A DNA stretch of 64,000 nt from Bisgaard Taxon 45 (lineage in GTDB: Bacteria > Pseudomonadota > Gammaproteobacteria > Enterobacterales > Pasteurellaceae), in NCBI GenBank assembly GCA_030783905.1, contig JAQAHH010000009.1:434001-498000 (forward strand), written 5' to 3'. The first letter of the stretch is position 1. Each line of letters starts with the position of its first letter. A model generated the notes under the pieces. It searched no databases. It was given only the letters and a program-made list of their open reading frames with translations, and was not told where the DNA came from. The translations under genes and the position numbers were made by a program. Of the stretch, positions 1 to 10,645 are shown piece after piece.

Positions 1-667
1 ATACGCTAATTTGCGATGCCGTATCAGGACGTAATTGCGAACTAAAGGCATAGGGATCAGCTTTTAAACGTAACTGCCCATGACAATCAATTAATTCAAA
101 TTTATACAGTTGACCCAGTGAAGCTTTTGGTAAAAAAAGCTCCCACACACCGCTCTTTTGGTGAAAACGCATTGGGTGACGACGACCATCCCAATAATTG
201 AAATCGCCCACAACCGACACACGTTTCGCATTCGGTGCCCATAAACGGAAATTTACCCCTGACACCCCATCACATTCCATAAAATGTGCACCGAGTACTT
301 CATAAGGACGTAAATGAGACCCTTCACTTAATAACCAATTATCTAAATCAGCTATCATTGGATGAAAACGATAAGGATCTTCGATAATCTGTGATTCAGC
401 GCCCCAAAAAACTTGTAATTGATAGGCAAAAAAGGTTCTTGTTTTCGGTATCACTGTAACAAAAAAGCCACGCTCATCAGCGCAATCTAACTCGCCAACC
501 GCTTTTTGTGTTTCATTATTAATCACCACCACACGGCTTGCATCTGGCAATAGTGCCCGAATTTCAATACCATTCTCTGTTTCATGCATCCCTAATACAG
601 AAAATGGGTCTGCATGCGTTCCTTCAAAAAATTGATTAATCACGGAAGGTGAAACTAATTGAACCAT
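1..667 (-). CDS. glgB: 1,4-alpha-glucan branching enzyme GlgB, N-terminal part
   Basis: The gene runs off the left edge; about 222 N-terminal residues are present. GlgB makes alpha-1,6 branches in glycogen in the cytoplasm. The translation opens [13 protein letters not shown] and continues through [15 protein letters not shown], the typical start of bacterial GlgB. Further on, an N-terminal carbohydrate-binding (CBM48) segment with [23 protein letters not shown] and RHPMRF is readable; the GH13 catalytic barrel lies outside the window. The start is the ATG at 667, just after the malQ stop (31 bp), so malQ and glgB are probably one operon for maltodextrin and glycogen metabolism. Family assignment is secure; the rest of the glg cluster is presumed to follow to the left. 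Confidence 0.95.
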   Translation of the reverse strand, partial: MVQLVSPSVINQFFEGTHADPFSVLGMHETENGIEIRALLPDASRVVVINNETQKAVGELDCADERGFFVTVIPKTRTFFAYQLQVFWGAESQIIEDPYRFHPMIADLDNWLLSEGSHLRPYEVLGAHFMECDGVSGVNFRLWAPNAKRVSVVGDFNYWDGRRHPMRFHQKSGVWELFLPKASLGQLYKFELIDCHGQLRLKADPYAFSSQLRPDTASQISV

Positions 668-698
668 AACACATCCTCAAATTCGACTTTAATTAAGT

Positions 699-2789
699 TC
701 ATGCATGACGCGCTTGATCAATCTCGCTTAAAAACGCGGTGATATGTTGATCACTAAATAGCTGTTCAAGTGTCCATGCGAGTTTTTTACGCCAGTTTGG
801 ATATTCCCTATCAGTGCCAGGTAAATTAAATGACATTTCTTGGCTGAATAAATTTTCCAGTTGTACACCAATCAATCGCGTACGGCTTTTAGCTAAATAT
901 TGGTGCAATACATAATTGAGGTGGGCATGCATCGCCATCGATAACGCGTTCCCTTCATAATTTGGTGGCAAATAGCCATCACGATGCAAAGTATCTAACA
1001 AAGCCTGTTTATCAATCACGCGTTGTGCATATTTTTGTTGCAACATCTCGCCGTCTAAAATCCCGAGTTGATGAAATAGCTGCAAATCAACACAATGCCA
1101 AAAACTTTGTAGTGACGGCACATCATGTGTACCAATAGTGGCGAAAGCGTTTACAGGAAACTGCTCACCTGGTGGGTATTGGCGATTACGTTGCTCAAAA
1201 TATAAAACGAAGTAAGAAAAAATCTGTAATTCGTTTAGTTTTGACCGCACTTCATCTGGTACCGTGCCTAAATCTTCCCCTACAATCAAACAACGATTAC
1301 GTTGGCTTTCAATGGCTAAGATTGCCATTAATTCATCAAATGGATAATAGACATACGCGCCATCTGCGGCTGTTTTTTCTTCTGGAATCAGCCATAAACG
1401 GAATAAGCCCATCACATGATCAATACGCAAAACACCAAAATGTTGCATATTACTGCGTAACATATCAATAAATGGTTGAAAACCACGACGTGTTAAGATC
1501 GCAGGATTATAAGGTGGTAAATTCCAATTTTGTCCAACTGGGCCTAATGGATCAGGTGGTGCCCCGATTGATGCATTAATCAAATACAATTCTGGATCGG
1601 TCCAAACATCCGCACTACCACGTGAGCTATTTACCGCTAAATCACCATAAATGCCTAAACTCATCCCTAAACGCGCACATAATGCTTGAATTTCCATTAA
1701 TTGTTCTGTCGCTAACCACTGTAACCAGGCATAAAACTCGATCTCTGCTTGATAGGTTTTGAGTAAACGCTGACGTTTCGCTTTACTTAAAGATTGCCAT
1801 TCACGACACCAACCTAACCAGCCAATCGTTTTCTCTGTTGGCATTTGTGGATGAGATTGACCATCTAAAACATCAAACAGCCCTTGCAACAAGAGGGGTT
1901 CGCCTTGCTGTTTCATAAATTGTAAGAAAGCCTGACGACGTTGAATAATTACCGCAGATTGACTGCGCTTTGAAAAGGCAAACAGTTGTTTCAGCGCAGT
2001 TTGTTTGAGTGCGCTCACTCGGGTATAATCCACTAAGTCTGTGGTCTGCAAACAAGCCAATTCTGTTTGAATGTCTTCTGAAGTAAACCAATGCTGAACA
2101 CCTTTACAGCGTTTAAATTCAGGTAGTTTTGGTACAGATAAGTAAATAGGATTCAACCATCGACGAGAAGAAGAGCTGTAAGGGCTTGCCCATTCTGGTA
2201 CTGCGTCATACATTAAATGCAACGGATTAATACCAATAAAATCGACACCATACGTCACTGCTTGTTCAACTAAATAAGCAAGATCAGCAAAATCTCCAAT
2301 TCCCCAGTTTTGTTCAGAACGTAAACTATACAATTGAATATTTAATCCCCACGCTTTTTTTTGTTGTAACACTGGGGGTTGATAGGCTGTTTGAGGACTG
2401 ATCAAGACACGTACAGAATAATGAGTATCGGCGTTTGTAATACGCAAATGATAATAACCGAACTCAAGTGGAGGTAAGTTGAGAAACGCACTGCGAGTAC
2501 AGGATTGTGTAAGGATGTGTTTGCCTGACTCGTTCACGAGTTGGTAACTCAAAGGCTGTTCAGCTAGAGAAAGACGAGCTAAACAATACTGAATCGGTTC
2601 GTTTTCTAGAAACACCACAACATCGTGAAAGTGTAATTGTGCAGATGAGGAATCTGACGAAGCTTTCAATAAATCCGTGAAATACGTTAATGTATCTGGA
2701 CTGGCGTAAATAAGCTGCCCATTAATATCATAATGAGAGGGGGCAATGCCTTGCTTTTCAGCCTCACGCCGGATGTATTCAATATCCAT
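699..2789 (-). CDS. malQ: 4-alpha-glucanotransferase (amylomaltase) MalQ
   Basis: MalQ transfers glucan segments between maltodextrins and releases glucose, feeding both maltodextrin breakdown and glycogen remodelling. The 696-residue protein has the GH77 signatures: YSLRSEQNWGIGDF near residue 155, GIYGDLAVNSSRGSADVW in the middle, the nucleophile region LRIDHVMGLFRLW, the acid/base region GEDLGTVP and ATIGTHDVPS. Length matches the enterobacterial enzyme (about 690). An upstream in-frame TTG exists, but the ATG at 2789 with AGG about 11 bases before it gives the conserved start. glgB follows 31 bp downstream. A CRP-like site lies about 83 bp upstream of the start, which would fit catabolite control. 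Confidence 0.95.
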   Translation of the reverse strand: MDIEYIRREAEKQGIAPSHYDINGQLIYASPDTLTYFTDLLKASSDSSSAQLHFHDVVVFLENEPIQYCLARLSLAEQPLSYQLVNESGKHILTQSCTRSAFLNLPPLEFGYYHLRITNADTHYSVRVLISPQTAYQPPVLQQKKAWGLNIQLYSLRSEQNWGIGDFADLAYLVEQAVTYGVDFIGINPLHLMYDAVPEWASPYSSSSRRWLNPIYLSVPKLPEFKRCKGVQHWFTSEDIQTELACLQTTDLVDYTRVSALKQTALKQLFAFSKRSQSAVIIQRRQAFLQFMKQQGEPLLLQGLFDVLDGQSHPQMPTEKTIGWLGWCREWQSLSKAKRQRLLKTYQAEIEFYAWLQWLATEQLMEIQALCARLGMSLGIYGDLAVNSSRGSADVWTDPELYLINASIGAPPDPLGPVGQNWNLPPYNPAILTRRGFQPFIDMLRSNMQHFGVLRIDHVMGLFRLWLIPEEKTAADGAYVYYPFDELMAILAIESQRNRCLIVGEDLGTVPDEVRSKLNELQIFSYFVLYFEQRNRQYPPGEQFPVNAFATIGTHDVPSLQSFWHCVDLQLFHQLGILDGEMLQQKYAQRVIDKQALLDTLHRDGYLPPNYEGNALSMAMHAHLNYVLHQYLAKSRTRLIGVQLENLFSQEMSFNLPGTDREYPNWRKKLAWTLEQLFSDQHITAFLSEIDQARHA

Positions 2790-2871
2790 TAATAACAAAC
2801 CTAAACTAGATTAATGATTAATAGTTATTCTATCCAAGCAACCTACAAAGGCAATGACTTTTATTTAAATT

Positions 2872-2887
2872 AGTGATCTTCGTCAAG
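2872..2887. promoter_or_regulatory. Possible CRP site upstream of malQ
   Basis: The sequence AGTGA-N6-TCAAG matches the CRP consensus TGTGA-N6-TCACA at 7 of 10 informative positions. It lies between malQ and the upstream terminator, where a promoter for malQ-glgB must be. No clear -35/-10 pair could be fixed, so this is a weak prediction. Confidence 0.3.
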
Positions 2888-3005
2888 ATAAGTGAGTGTG
2901 GGTAAGAATCTGATTACAATGTGGCAAAATGATAGAGAGTGTGGCGATATGTTTTACATATTCAATCATTTCAATGACATAGCTTATTTTACAGCTGCGC
3001 AGGTC

Positions 3006-3031
3006 AAATAAAAAGCCCTCATCAAAAGGGC
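3006..3031 (-). terminator. Intrinsic terminator, minus strand
   Basis: On the minus strand GCCCT and AGGGC form a 5-bp stem with a short loop followed by TTTTTATTT. It would end transcripts coming from ycgN and separates them from malQ. Confidence 0.6.
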
Positions 3032-3150
3032 ATATCCGCTTAGTATTGTGACGCAACTCAGCGCTATCGCCTCGCTTTCTAGTGCATCATCATGGTGATA
3101 CTGTCTGCTGACGACTACAGGTCTAAGCACTGATTCGTCATAGACACGGT
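3032..3150 (-). other. Intergenic stretch with possible structured RNA
   Basis: About 120 bp lie between the ycgN stop and the terminator, more than a plain 3' end needs. On the minus strand GCTTAG (near 3125) can pair with CTAAGC (near 3040), with a second AGCG/CGCT hairpin inside, and the stretch ends in the terminator. It could be a structured 3' UTR or a small RNA. No known RNA family was recognised and no ORF longer than a few codons is present. The remaining bases from 2790 to 3005 hold only the malQ promoter region. Confidence 0.25.
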
Positions 3151-3597
3151 TTAATGTTCATCAACAATAAACTCAAACCAATCAATCACATCTTCTTCAT
3201 GAATCCCCTCTTTAATCAAAATTTGGGCTTTTTTGACCGATGCTGGATCGCCTGAAATAAGCGGATGCCAGTCAAAGAGCGGTTTATTTTCGTTCAATAA
3301 TCGATAAGCACAAGTAGAAGGAAGCCAATGAAAATCGGGCAAATTTTTCTTGGTCAGTTTCGTGCAATCCGTTTCCAACTGAAAACGTTTTGCATAGTGA
3401 GTACATCTTCCAGTGTCGAGGTCTAAAAGATTGCATGCAATGCGCGTGTAATACAGTTTTTTACGTTTACCACGCCCTTCAATAAATTTTCGATAACAAC
3501 ATTTACCACAACCATCGCAGAGTGCCTCCCACTCAGCTTCAGTCATTTCAAGTAACGTCTTATGTTTCCAAAAATCAGGTTCAATCAGCGTATTCAT
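3151..3597 (-). CDS. ycgN: YcgN family (UPF0260) cysteine-cluster protein
   Basis: A 148-residue protein of the YcgN/UPF0260 family. The key feature is the N-terminal cysteine cluster CDGCGKCCYRKF near residue 30, followed by two further conserved cysteines (IACNLLD and GRCTHY), a CxxCxxCC pattern that suggests binding of zinc or an iron-sulfur cluster. The biochemical function of the family is unknown to me. Length and motif order match the E. coli protein. An in-frame TTG just upstream was rejected in favour of the ATG at 3597. It stands alone, followed by a terminator about 120 bp downstream; an uptake-signal core (ACCGCACTT) lies just upstream near 3650. Confidence 0.85.
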   Translation of the reverse strand: MNTLIEPDFWKHKTLLEMTEAEWEALCDGCGKCCYRKFIEGRGKRKKLYYTRIACNLLDLDTGRCTHYAKRFQLETDCTKLTKKNLPDFHWLPSTCAYRLLNENKPLFDWHPLISGDPASVKKAQILIKEGIHEEDVIDWFEFIVDEH

Positions 3598-3668
3598 CAA
3601 TCTTATCGCACTCGTTCAAATCGCTTATAAAAAATAAGGGCGATATTCTACCGCACTTATTTGTGAGA

Positions 3669-4289
3669 TCAATCTTTTCCGACACAAGCATTTATCGCAC
3701 GGCTATCTCGTTTTCTCCATCGGTCATATAAGGCGCCACACACTATCATGACGGATAACAGCAAATATAACATCGATGAAAATGTCACATTTTTGACCGA
3801 CCAAAAGTAATGGATGGCCCCTAACAACAACGCGTAATAGCCTAATTGATGCAAATAAAACCACCATTTACCCATTTTGCGTTTTAAATAAGGTAATGAA
3901 CTGATCGCCATCAAACTCAGAATTAACAAGGCAATAACGCCCATAATAAGATAACTTCTGTTTAATAATTCTTGCGTAAATAAAGACAAATCATACCCTA
4001 ACTCTAACGCAAAATAAGCCCCCACATGTAAAACCGCATAACTCCATGCCCATAGTCCTAAGGCTCGGCGCAGTACTTGTAATTGAGGTTGATTAATGAA
4101 ACGGAAAATCCTACCCAAGATAAACATAAGCAATAAAATGGTGATTGCCGTAAAACCCAAAAAGTGTTGGATCTCTTTGATCGGATCTGCACCTAGCTGT
4201 GTTTCATCACCACTCAGCACCACAACAGCGAGCCAAACAAATGGACTGAAGCACCCCACATGAATCAGTATTCTCAACAGACTTAACAT
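3669..4289 (-). CDS. msrQ: Heme-binding membrane subunit MsrQ of methionine sulfoxide reductase
   Basis: MsrQ (YedZ) is the inner-membrane b-type cytochrome that passes electrons from the respiratory chain to periplasmic MsrP, which repairs oxidised methionines. The 206-residue protein has about six hydrophobic helices and the expected heme-ligand histidines in YAVLHVGAYF (about residue 88) and in HQLGYYALLLGAIHYFW (about residues 147-163). Its ATG overlaps the msrP stop by one base (TAATG), which indicates translational coupling in an msrP-msrQ operon. Length is close to the E. coli protein (211). Confidence 0.93.
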   Translation of the reverse strand: MLSLLRILIHVGCFSPFVWLAVVVLSGDETQLGADPIKEIQHFLGFTAITILLLMFILGRIFRFINQPQLQVLRRALGLWAWSYAVLHVGAYFALELGYDLSLFTQELLNRSYLIMGVIALLILSLMAISSLPYLKRKMGKWWFYLHQLGYYALLLGAIHYFWSVKNVTFSSMLYLLLSVMIVCGALYDRWRKRDSRAINACVGKD

Positions 4290-5248
4290 TAGAAATAGGT
4301 CCTTAAATCTAGGTCTTGATATAAATGCGCAACTTGCTCAGCATACCCATTAAACATCAAGGTTGGTTGACGTTTCACGCTCAATAAGCCACCCGAACCA
4401 ATCACGCGTTCGCTTGCTTGTGACCAACGCGGATGATCCACTTCCGGATTCACATTGGCATAAAAACCGTATTCTTGTGGTGCGGCTTGGTGCCAAGTTG
4501 TCATTGGTTGTGCTGATTTAAGCGTAATTTTCACAATGGATTTAATATTCTTAAACCCATATTTCCAAGGCACCACTAACCGAATCGGCGCACCGTTCTG
4601 AGGGGCTAAGGTTTTGCCATAGAGTCCCACTGATAATAAGGTCAAAGGATGCATGGCTTCTGCCATCGTCAACCCTTCTACATAGGGATAAATCAAGCCT
4701 CCACCAAAAAAATGATTTTTTTGCCCAGGCATACTGTCTGGATCATACAAGGTTTCAAATTCGACATAGTTTGCCTGATTTGTTGGCTGCACTAACGCCA
4801 ATAACTTATTCAGTTCAAAACCAATCCAAGGGATCACCATCGACCAAGCCTCAACACAGCGAAAACGGTAAATACGCTCTTCCAATGGGAGTTGCTGCAT
4901 TAACTGATGCACATCAAACGTCATCGGTTTTTCCACTTCCCCTTCAACCCGTAAAGTCCAAGGTTCTGTTTTTAATGCGGAAGCATATTTAGCAGGCGAG
5001 GCCTTATCAACCCCAAACTCATAGAAATTGTTATAACCGATCACCTTATTTTCAGGCGTTAACAGCAAGGACTGCGGATTATGATCTTTCACAAAATCTA
5101 AAGCTTGACGTGAATCTTGTTTTTCAGTAGCCAATGCGAAACCTGGCAATAATGAAGCCGCCCCCATTAATCCCATACTTTGAATGATTTTACGACGCTC
5201 GAAAAAAATATGTTCAGGTGTCACATCATTTTCGTTTAATTTGTGCAT
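4289..5248 (-). CDS. msrP: Periplasmic methionine sulfoxide reductase catalytic subunit MsrP
   Basis: MsrP (YedY) is a molybdopterin enzyme that reduces protein methionine sulfoxide in the periplasm. The 319-residue product has a twin-arginine signal ([10 protein letters not shown], then a hydrophobic segment ending about residue 40), as expected for a cofactor-loaded exported enzyme. The cofactor cysteine is seen in [14 protein letters not shown] near residue 130. [15 protein letters not shown] further on is typical of the sulfite-oxidase fold. The start ATG has GGGGAAT just upstream. It is the first gene of the msrPQ pair. Confidence 0.95.
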   Translation of the reverse strand: MHKLNENDVTPEHIFFERRKIIQSMGLMGAASLLPGFALATEKQDSRQALDFVKDHNPQSLLLTPENKVIGYNNFYEFGVDKASPAKYASALKTEPWTLRVEGEVEKPMTFDVHQLMQQLPLEERIYRFRCVEAWSMVIPWIGFELNKLLALVQPTNQANYVEFETLYDPDSMPGQKNHFFGGGLIYPYVEGLTMAEAMHPLTLLSVGLYGKTLAPQNGAPIRLVVPWKYGFKNIKSIVKITLKSAQPMTTWHQAAPQEYGFYANVNPEVDHPRWSQASERVIGSGGLLSVKRQPTLMFNGYAEQVAHLYQDLDLRTYF

Positions 5249-5454
5249 AGTATTCCCCCAATAAAGACAAACAATTCGGTCTTTCTTTTTCTGTTTTTTT
5301 AATTTAATGGCGATGTACCATTAGACGTTATCAAGCGCACCTTCTTACACAAAATCACACGAAAAAAGCATCCGCGACCATACTCAATTATCCTCATGTT
5401 TATTCCATTTCATGTTATGATGCACGTTTGATTGAAGACCGAAAGGAACAAAGA

Positions 5455-5775
5455 ATGACAGATATCACAAAATTAGACCCCGATATTGCCATTGATCTGG
5501 CTTATGATATTTTCCTTGAAATGGCACCGGAACATCTCGATCCTGCTGATATTTTATTATTTAACTTACAATTTGAAGAACGTGGTGCCGTAGAATTTGT
5601 GGAAACCGCAGATGATTGGGAGATGGAAATTGGTGTGTTAATCGATCCCGAAGCCTATGCAGAAGTGTGGATTGGTTTAGTGAACGATAAAGACGAAATG
5701 GATGATGTGTTTGCAAAATTCCTGATTTCACATCGTGAACAAGATCGCGAATTCCATGCGATCTGGAAAAAATAA
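5455..5775 (+). CDS. yciU: YciU/HI1450 family DNA-mimic-like protein (UPF0263)
   Basis: A small, very acidic protein of 106 residues matching the YciU/HI1450 family (DUF440) by the motifs [29 protein letters not shown] and FHAIWKK. The H. influenzae member was proposed from its structure to mimic double-stranded DNA and to bind HU; that role is family knowledge, not visible here, but the density of Asp and Glu fits. A TTG-initiated extension to 5428 is possible, yet AAAGGA seven bases before the ATG at 5455 and homology favour the shorter form. It converges on thiI across a long hairpin. Confidence 0.88.
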   Translation: MTDITKLDPDIAIDLAYDIFLEMAPEHLDPADILLFNLQFEERGAVEFVETADDWEMEIGVLIDPEAYAEVWIGLVNDKDEMDDVFAKFLISHREQDREFHAIWKK

Positions 5776-5790
5776 ATAAATGACATAAAC

Positions 5791-5820
5791 AATCATGCCG
5801 AGTTCTCACTCGGCATGATT
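5791..5820. terminator. Hairpin between convergent yciU and thiI
   Basis: AATCATGCCGAG and CTCGGCATGATT form a perfect 12-bp stem with a 6-base loop. The minus side is followed by a T-rich tract and the plus side is not, so it may serve both genes but fits thiI less clearly than a canonical terminator. Confidence 0.65.
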
Positions 5821-5836
5821 GATCCATTATCGCCTA

Positions 5837-7279
5837 TTAAATGCGAAAAACTTTCACATTATTAAAGCCTTGTTCTTTTAAATACAAGGCTTGTAATTTA
5901 CTCATTACACCACGTTCACAATATAACAAGTAGTTTTTGCTTTGATCTAACGTAGAAAATTGTGAAGATAATTTATAAAACGGCATAAATTGGACGTTTT
6001 CTAGCTCCAGTGGATTTTCATCGGTTTCTTCTGGACTGCGAATATCCAAAATCACATCTTGTGCAGTCAAGACAGAGACCGTATCAACTTCCACGACGTC
6101 TTTTTCCGTTTGCTCAGCGATCTGACGTATATCCAAATATTGTGCACTTTGCACCGCACTTTCTAACACGGCAAAATTAAAGTGACCTTCTTCCGCTTCA
6201 ATTTTTTCTTTGATGGCTTTCACCGTTGGATTTTTTGAAATCACCCCACAAAATTCAGGCATCGATTTGGCAATATCATCCGTCCCAATCTGTTTCGCCA
6301 TGGCAATGATTTGTTCTTTGTCATGGGTAATTAATGGACGTAATACCAATGTTTCAGCGGCTTCATCAATTAAACGTAAATTGGTGAGCGTTTGACTCGA
6401 CACTTGGCCTAATGCTTCGCCTGTCACAATGGCTTGAATGCCAAAACGTTCCGCAATACGACTTGCTGCGCGTACCATCATCCGTTTTAGTACCACGCCC
6501 ATTTGTCCATTATCCACTTTTTCCAAAATTTCACCCACTACAGGTTCAAAGTTGATCGCCACAAAGCGCACTTTATGTGATGCACTGTAACGTTGCCAAA
6601 TATGATAAGCCATTTGTTTCACACCAATTTCATGTGCAGCACCGCCGAGATTAAAGAAACAATAATGCACACGTGAACCCCGTCGAATCAACATATAGCT
6701 TGATACACCAGAGTCAAAACCACCTGAAATCAATGACAAGACATCTTCTTGCGTCCCAATTGGATAACCGCCAATGCCATCATGACGCGCTTTAATCAAC
6801 ATCATATTGTCATTTTCAATATCAATACGTACGGTAACATCGGGCTTATTCAGTCTGACTTTAGCAGTGGGAATATGTTGGTTTAAGCCACCACCAACAT
6901 AACGCTCTACATCTAAGGAATTAAAGTCATGTTTCCCTTTTCGTCTAACACGCACACAAAACGTTTTGTTCTCAAGACTTGTTCCGATATCTTGCAAGGT
7001 CTGTTCAAAAATATCGTGCATCGTTGTAAACGGCTTTTCATCCACTTCTAAAAAGTGATGAATACCCGGAATGCGCCCTAATAATTCAATTAAGTGCGGT
7101 CGATTTTCTTCTTTTTTTGAACGAACTTCGATGTAATCCCAATGCCGAACTACTGCAATCGTATCATCATGTTTCGTTAAAATATTACGAATATTTCCCG
7201 TTAAGATTTTGACGAATCGTTTACGTACCGATTCACTTTTAATCATAATCTCAGGAAACAGTTTAATTACAAATTTCAT
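5837..7279 (-). CDS. thiI: tRNA 4-thiouridine synthase ThiI with rhodanese domain
   Basis: ThiI adenylates and thiolates U8 of tRNA and, in many gammaproteobacteria, delivers sulfur for the thiamine thiazole. The 480-residue protein has the N-terminal ferredoxin-like/THUMP region, the PP-loop ATP motif [12 protein letters not shown] near residue 185, and a C-terminal rhodanese domain with the persulfide cysteine in YCERGVMS about 25 residues from the end. Length equals the E. coli long form. The ATG at 7279 preceded by AAGAGA gives the conserved opening [11 protein letters not shown]; an ORF extension of eight codons upstream is ignored. It is divergent from xseB. Confidence 0.96.
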   Translation of the reverse strand: MKFVIKLFPEIMIKSESVRKRFVKILTGNIRNILTKHDDTIAVVRHWDYIEVRSKKEENRPHLIELLGRIPGIHHFLEVDEKPFTTMHDIFEQTLQDIGTSLENKTFCVRVRRKGKHDFNSLDVERYVGGGLNQHIPTAKVRLNKPDVTVRIDIENDNMMLIKARHDGIGGYPIGTQEDVLSLISGGFDSGVSSYMLIRRGSRVHYCFFNLGGAAHEIGVKQMAYHIWQRYSASHKVRFVAINFEPVVGEILEKVDNGQMGVVLKRMMVRAASRIAERFGIQAIVTGEALGQVSSQTLTNLRLIDEAAETLVLRPLITHDKEQIIAMAKQIGTDDIAKSMPEFCGVISKNPTVKAIKEKIEAEEGHFNFAVLESAVQSAQYLDIRQIAEQTEKDVVEVDTVSVLTAQDVILDIRSPEETDENPLELENVQFMPFYKLSSQFSTLDQSKNYLLYCERGVMSKLQALYLKEQGFNNVKVFRI

Positions 7280-7479
7280 AATCTCTTTATTTTCTATTCT
7301 CAATTTACAAGCGCTGCATTCTAGCAGATCTGATCCAGAATCGAAAATCTTTCTCTATTTGTGCGGAAAATCAAGTAATAAGCGGAGATTACTCACCAAA
7401 AAATACGCAAATAATTTTAACATAGCAACAAAAATACAGTACAATGGTGCCCTTAACACTTTGGTGAAAAGGATATGCA

Positions 7480-7725
7480 ATGGCTAAAAAAAGCACAGAT
7501 AAAAACGCGTTGGATTTTGAAACAACCCTTCAACAATTAGAAGAGATTGTGACTCGTTTGGAAAGTGGTTCACTACCGTTAGAGGACGCATTAAAAGCAT
7601 TTGAAAATGGTGTTTTTTTAGCGAATTTAGGACAAGAACGTTTGCAACAAGCTGAACAACGTATTCAGATTTTATTGCAAAAAAGTGACAGTGCTAAATT
7701 ACACGATTATCAAGCGGAAGAATAA
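7480..7725 (+). CDS. xseB: Exodeoxyribonuclease VII small subunit XseB
   Basis: XseB is the small subunit of exonuclease VII, which degrades single-stranded DNA together with XseA (not in this window). The 81-residue helical protein contains the family signature [18 protein letters not shown] and [11 protein letters not shown]. An AAAGGA lies before the ATG. The next gene ispA starts 18 bp downstream and dxs follows, giving the xseB-ispA-dxs order common in gammaproteobacteria. Confidence 0.95.
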   Translation: MAKKSTDKNALDFETTLQQLEEIVTRLESGSLPLEDALKAFENGVFLANLGQERLQQAEQRIQILLQKSDSAKLHDYQAEE

Positions 7726-7743
7726 AAATAATACGAGCAGGTT

Positions 7744-8631
7744 ATGTATCAACTTTCACACGATTTACCCCAACTCCAACAACGTATTAATGCTTTTTTA
7801 GCTGAACAATTGAATGTAGATACGCTCTCTTCACCACTGGCTGAGGCTATGCGTTATGGTGTGTTACTTGGCGGAAAACGTATCCGTCCTTTCCTAGTCT
7901 ATGCCACCGGCAGAATGCTAGGGGCAGACTTAAATCAACTTGACTACGCGGCCGCAAGTGTAGAAGCCATTCATGCTTATTCATTAATTCACGATGATCT
8001 GCCTGCAATGGATAATGATCATCTACGTCGGGGCCAGCCCACTTGCCATATTGCCTTTGATGAAGCGACCGCTATTTTAGCGGGGGATGCATTACAAGCC
8101 TTTGCATTTGATCTATTAACCCAAGCACCCGATCTACTCGCAGAACAAAAATTAGCGCTAGTGAAAACACTGAGTCAAGCGGCAGGCGCAAAAGGGATGT
8201 GTTTAGGGCAAAGTCTTGATCTGATTGCAGAACAAAAACACATTAGCTTACTGGAGTTAGAACAAATACACCGTAATAAAACGGGTGCCATGCTTTCCGC
8301 AGCGATTCAGCTAGGACGAATTTGTTCATCACATTTTAACAATACCGCACTGGAGCACCAACTACAGCGTTATGCCGAAGCCATTGGTTTGGCGTTCCAA
8401 GTACAAGACGATATCTTAGATATTGAAGGCGAAAGTGAAATTATCGGTAAAACCGTCGGTTCCGATTTATTGGCGGATAAAAGCACCTACCCCAAATTAT
8501 TAGGTTTAGCTGGGGCCAAACAAAAAGCACAAGAACTGTACCAAACGGCTATCGCGGAATTAGATGATATTCCCTTTGATACCAGTGCACTCCGTGCAAT
8601 CGCTGAATTTGTGGTAAATAGAAAAAGTTAA
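7744..8631 (+). CDS. ispA: Farnesyl diphosphate synthase IspA
   Basis: IspA condenses isopentenyl diphosphate with dimethylallyl and geranyl diphosphate to give farnesyl diphosphate, the precursor of quinones and undecaprenyl phosphate. The 295-residue protein shows the first aspartate-rich motif DDLPAMDND (about residue 85), KTGAML, and the second motif QVQDDILDIEGE (about residue 220). Length is close to the E. coli enzyme (299). It sits between xseB and dxs. An uptake-signal inverted repeat directly after its stop may reduce read-through into dxs. Confidence 0.95.
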   Translation: MYQLSHDLPQLQQRINAFLAEQLNVDTLSSPLAEAMRYGVLLGGKRIRPFLVYATGRMLGADLNQLDYAAASVEAIHAYSLIHDDLPAMDNDHLRRGQPTCHIAFDEATAILAGDALQAFAFDLLTQAPDLLAEQKLALVKTLSQAAGAKGMCLGQSLDLIAEQKHISLLELEQIHRNKTGAMLSAAIQLGRICSSHFNNTALEHQLQRYAEAIGLAFQVQDDILDIEGESEIIGKTVGSDLLADKSTYPKLLGLAGAKQKAQELYQTAIAELDDIPFDTSALRAIAEFVVNRKS

Positions 8632-8668
8632 ACCGCACAACATACTAAGATTACAGTGCGGTCGGTTT
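8632..8668 (+). terminator. Uptake-signal inverted pair, possible terminator after ispA
   Basis: ACCGCAC and GTGCGGT form a 7-bp stem with a 17-base loop, followed by CGGTTTTAT. The long loop makes it a weak terminator; it may act as an attenuator between ispA and dxs. Confidence 0.4.
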
Positions 8669-8697
8669 TATAATTATTTTGGAATTGACTAACAACT

Positions 8698-10542
8698 ATG
8701 CAAAATTATCCTCTGTTATCATTAATTAATTCACCTGACGATTTACGTTTATTAAGCAAAGAACAGCTTCCTCAAATCTGTCAGGAATTACGCGCATATT
8801 TATTAGAGTCTGTTAGTCAAAGTAGTGGTCATTTGGCATCAGGCTTAGGGACAGTAGAATTAACTGTTGCCTTGCACTACGTTTATAAAACCCCTTTTGA
8901 TCAACTAATTTGGGACGTGGGTCACCAAGCGTATCCGCATAAAATCTTAACGGGTCGTCGTGACCAAATGTCAACCATTCGTCAAAAAAATGGGATTCAT
9001 CCTTTTCCATGGCGTGAAGAAAGTGAATTTGATGTGTTAAGTGTAGGTCATTCTTCCACCTCAATTAGTGCAGGCTTAGGCATTGCCGTTGCCGCACAAC
9101 GTGAAAATGCCGGACGAAAAATCGTTTGTGTGATTGGCGATGGCGCGATTACCGCAGGTATGGCTTTCGAGGCAATAAATCATGCAGGCGCCTTACATAC
9201 TGATATGTTGGTGATATTAAATGACAACGAAATGTCAATTTCTGAAAATGTCGGTGCCTTAAACAATCATCTTGCGCGCTTATTAACAGGATCATTCTAT
9301 TCTTCGATTCGTGAAGGTGGTAAAAAAATCCTCTCTGGCATGCCCCCAATTAAAGAATTTGTCAAAAAAACCGAAGAACATGTGAAAGGTTTTGTTTCTC
9401 CTGTGGGGACCATGTTTGAACAGCTCGGCTTTAATTATATCGGCCCGATTGATGGGCATAATATTGAAGAATTAATCAGCACATTGAAAAATATGCGCGC
9501 CTTAAAAGGTCCTCAAATTTTACATATTATGACCAAAAAAGGGAAAGGCTATGCCCCTGCCGAAAAAGACCCTATTGGTTTCCACGGTGTACCTAAATTT
9601 GATCATTTAAGTGGTCAGTTGCCTAAAGCCAATAGCACCCCCACCTATTCAAGCATTTTTGGGGATTGGCTGTGTGAAATGGCTGCGCAAGATCCGAAAC
9701 TGGTTGGAATCACCCCAGCAATGCGTGAAGGTTCGGGTATGGTCGAGTTTTCTAACCGTTTCCCACAACAGTATTTTGATGTAGCCATTGCAGAACAACA
9801 TGCGGTCACCTTTGCAGCAGGCCTCGCTATTGCAGGCTATAAGCCAGTCGTGGCAATTTACTCCACCTTTTTACAACGTGCCTACGATCAACTTATTCAT
9901 GATGTCGCAATTCAAAATCTGCCTGTCTTATTTGCCATTGATCGTGCGGGTGTGGTCGGTGCGGACGGTCAAACCCATCAAGGCGCTTTTGATATTAGCT
10001 TTATGCGTTGTATTCCTAATATGGTGATTATGACCCCGAGTGACGAAAATGAGTGTCGCCAAATGCTTTACACAGGCTATCAACTCAATCAACCTGCTGC
10101 GGTGCGTTATCCGCGCGGCAATGCCCTTGGTGTAGCGATTACACCATTAGCAATGCTAGCGCTTGGTAAATCAACCTTACTCCGCGAAGGTGAAAAAATT
10201 GCGATTTTGAATTTTGGTACACTACTTCCAAATGCGAAAGCGGTGGCAGAAAAACTGAACGCCACGTTGGTTGATATGCGTTTTGTCAAACCTATTGATG
10301 CTGAGCGCATTCATCAAATCGCACAAACACATGAACTGATTGTAACCTTAGAAGAAAACGTCATTCAAGGTGGGGCTGGCAGTGCAGTTGCGGAAGTCTT
10401 ACATTCTCAACAACACCAAACAAAATTATTACAACTTGGTTTACCTGATTTCTTTATCCCACAAGGTACGCAACAAGAAATTTTAGCGGACTTACATTTA
10501 GACGAAATCGGTATCGAAACACAAATAAAAAATTTTTTATAA
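8698..10542 (+). CDS. dxs: 1-deoxy-D-xylulose-5-phosphate synthase Dxs
   Basis: Dxs joins pyruvate and glyceraldehyde 3-phosphate using thiamine diphosphate, the first step of the non-mevalonate isoprenoid pathway that supplies IspA. The 614-residue protein has the expected order: [16 protein letters not shown], the cofactor motif [13 protein letters not shown]...N (about residue 150), PIDGHN (about 250), the pyrimidine domain with [13 protein letters not shown], and PRGNALG. It is the last gene of the xseB-ispA-dxs cluster, and a strong terminator lies about 100 bp after the stop. Confidence 0.97.
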   Translation: MQNYPLLSLINSPDDLRLLSKEQLPQICQELRAYLLESVSQSSGHLASGLGTVELTVALHYVYKTPFDQLIWDVGHQAYPHKILTGRRDQMSTIRQKNGIHPFPWREESEFDVLSVGHSSTSISAGLGIAVAAQRENAGRKIVCVIGDGAITAGMAFEAINHAGALHTDMLVILNDNEMSISENVGALNNHLARLLTGSFYSSIREGGKKILSGMPPIKEFVKKTEEHVKGFVSPVGTMFEQLGFNYIGPIDGHNIEELISTLKNMRALKGPQILHIMTKKGKGYAPAEKDPIGFHGVPKFDHLSGQLPKANSTPTYSSIFGDWLCEMAAQDPKLVGITPAMREGSGMVEFSNRFPQQYFDVAIAEQHAVTFAAGLAIAGYKPVVAIYSTFLQRAYDQLIHDVAIQNLPVLFAIDRAGVVGADGQTHQGAFDISFMRCIPNMVIMTPSDENECRQMLYTGYQLNQPAAVRYPRGNALGVAITPLAMLALGKSTLLREGEKIAILNFGTLLPNAKAVAEKLNATLVDMRFVKPIDAERIHQIAQTHELIVTLEENVIQGGAGSAVAEVLHSQQHQTKLLQLGLPDFFIPQGTQQEILADLHLDEIGIETQIKNFL

Positions 10543-10645
10543 AAAATAAAACATTTTCTGAACTATTTAAAAAATGCTCGGTCTCAGATAATGCTAGTGC
10601 ACTGCAAATGCAGTCGTCTTTTTAACTTTCTTATGTTAAGACCTC

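Noticed and set aside
5428-5454. TTG-initiated N-terminal extension of yciU
   Set aside because: The ATG at 5455 has AAAGGA at proper spacing and gives the family length.
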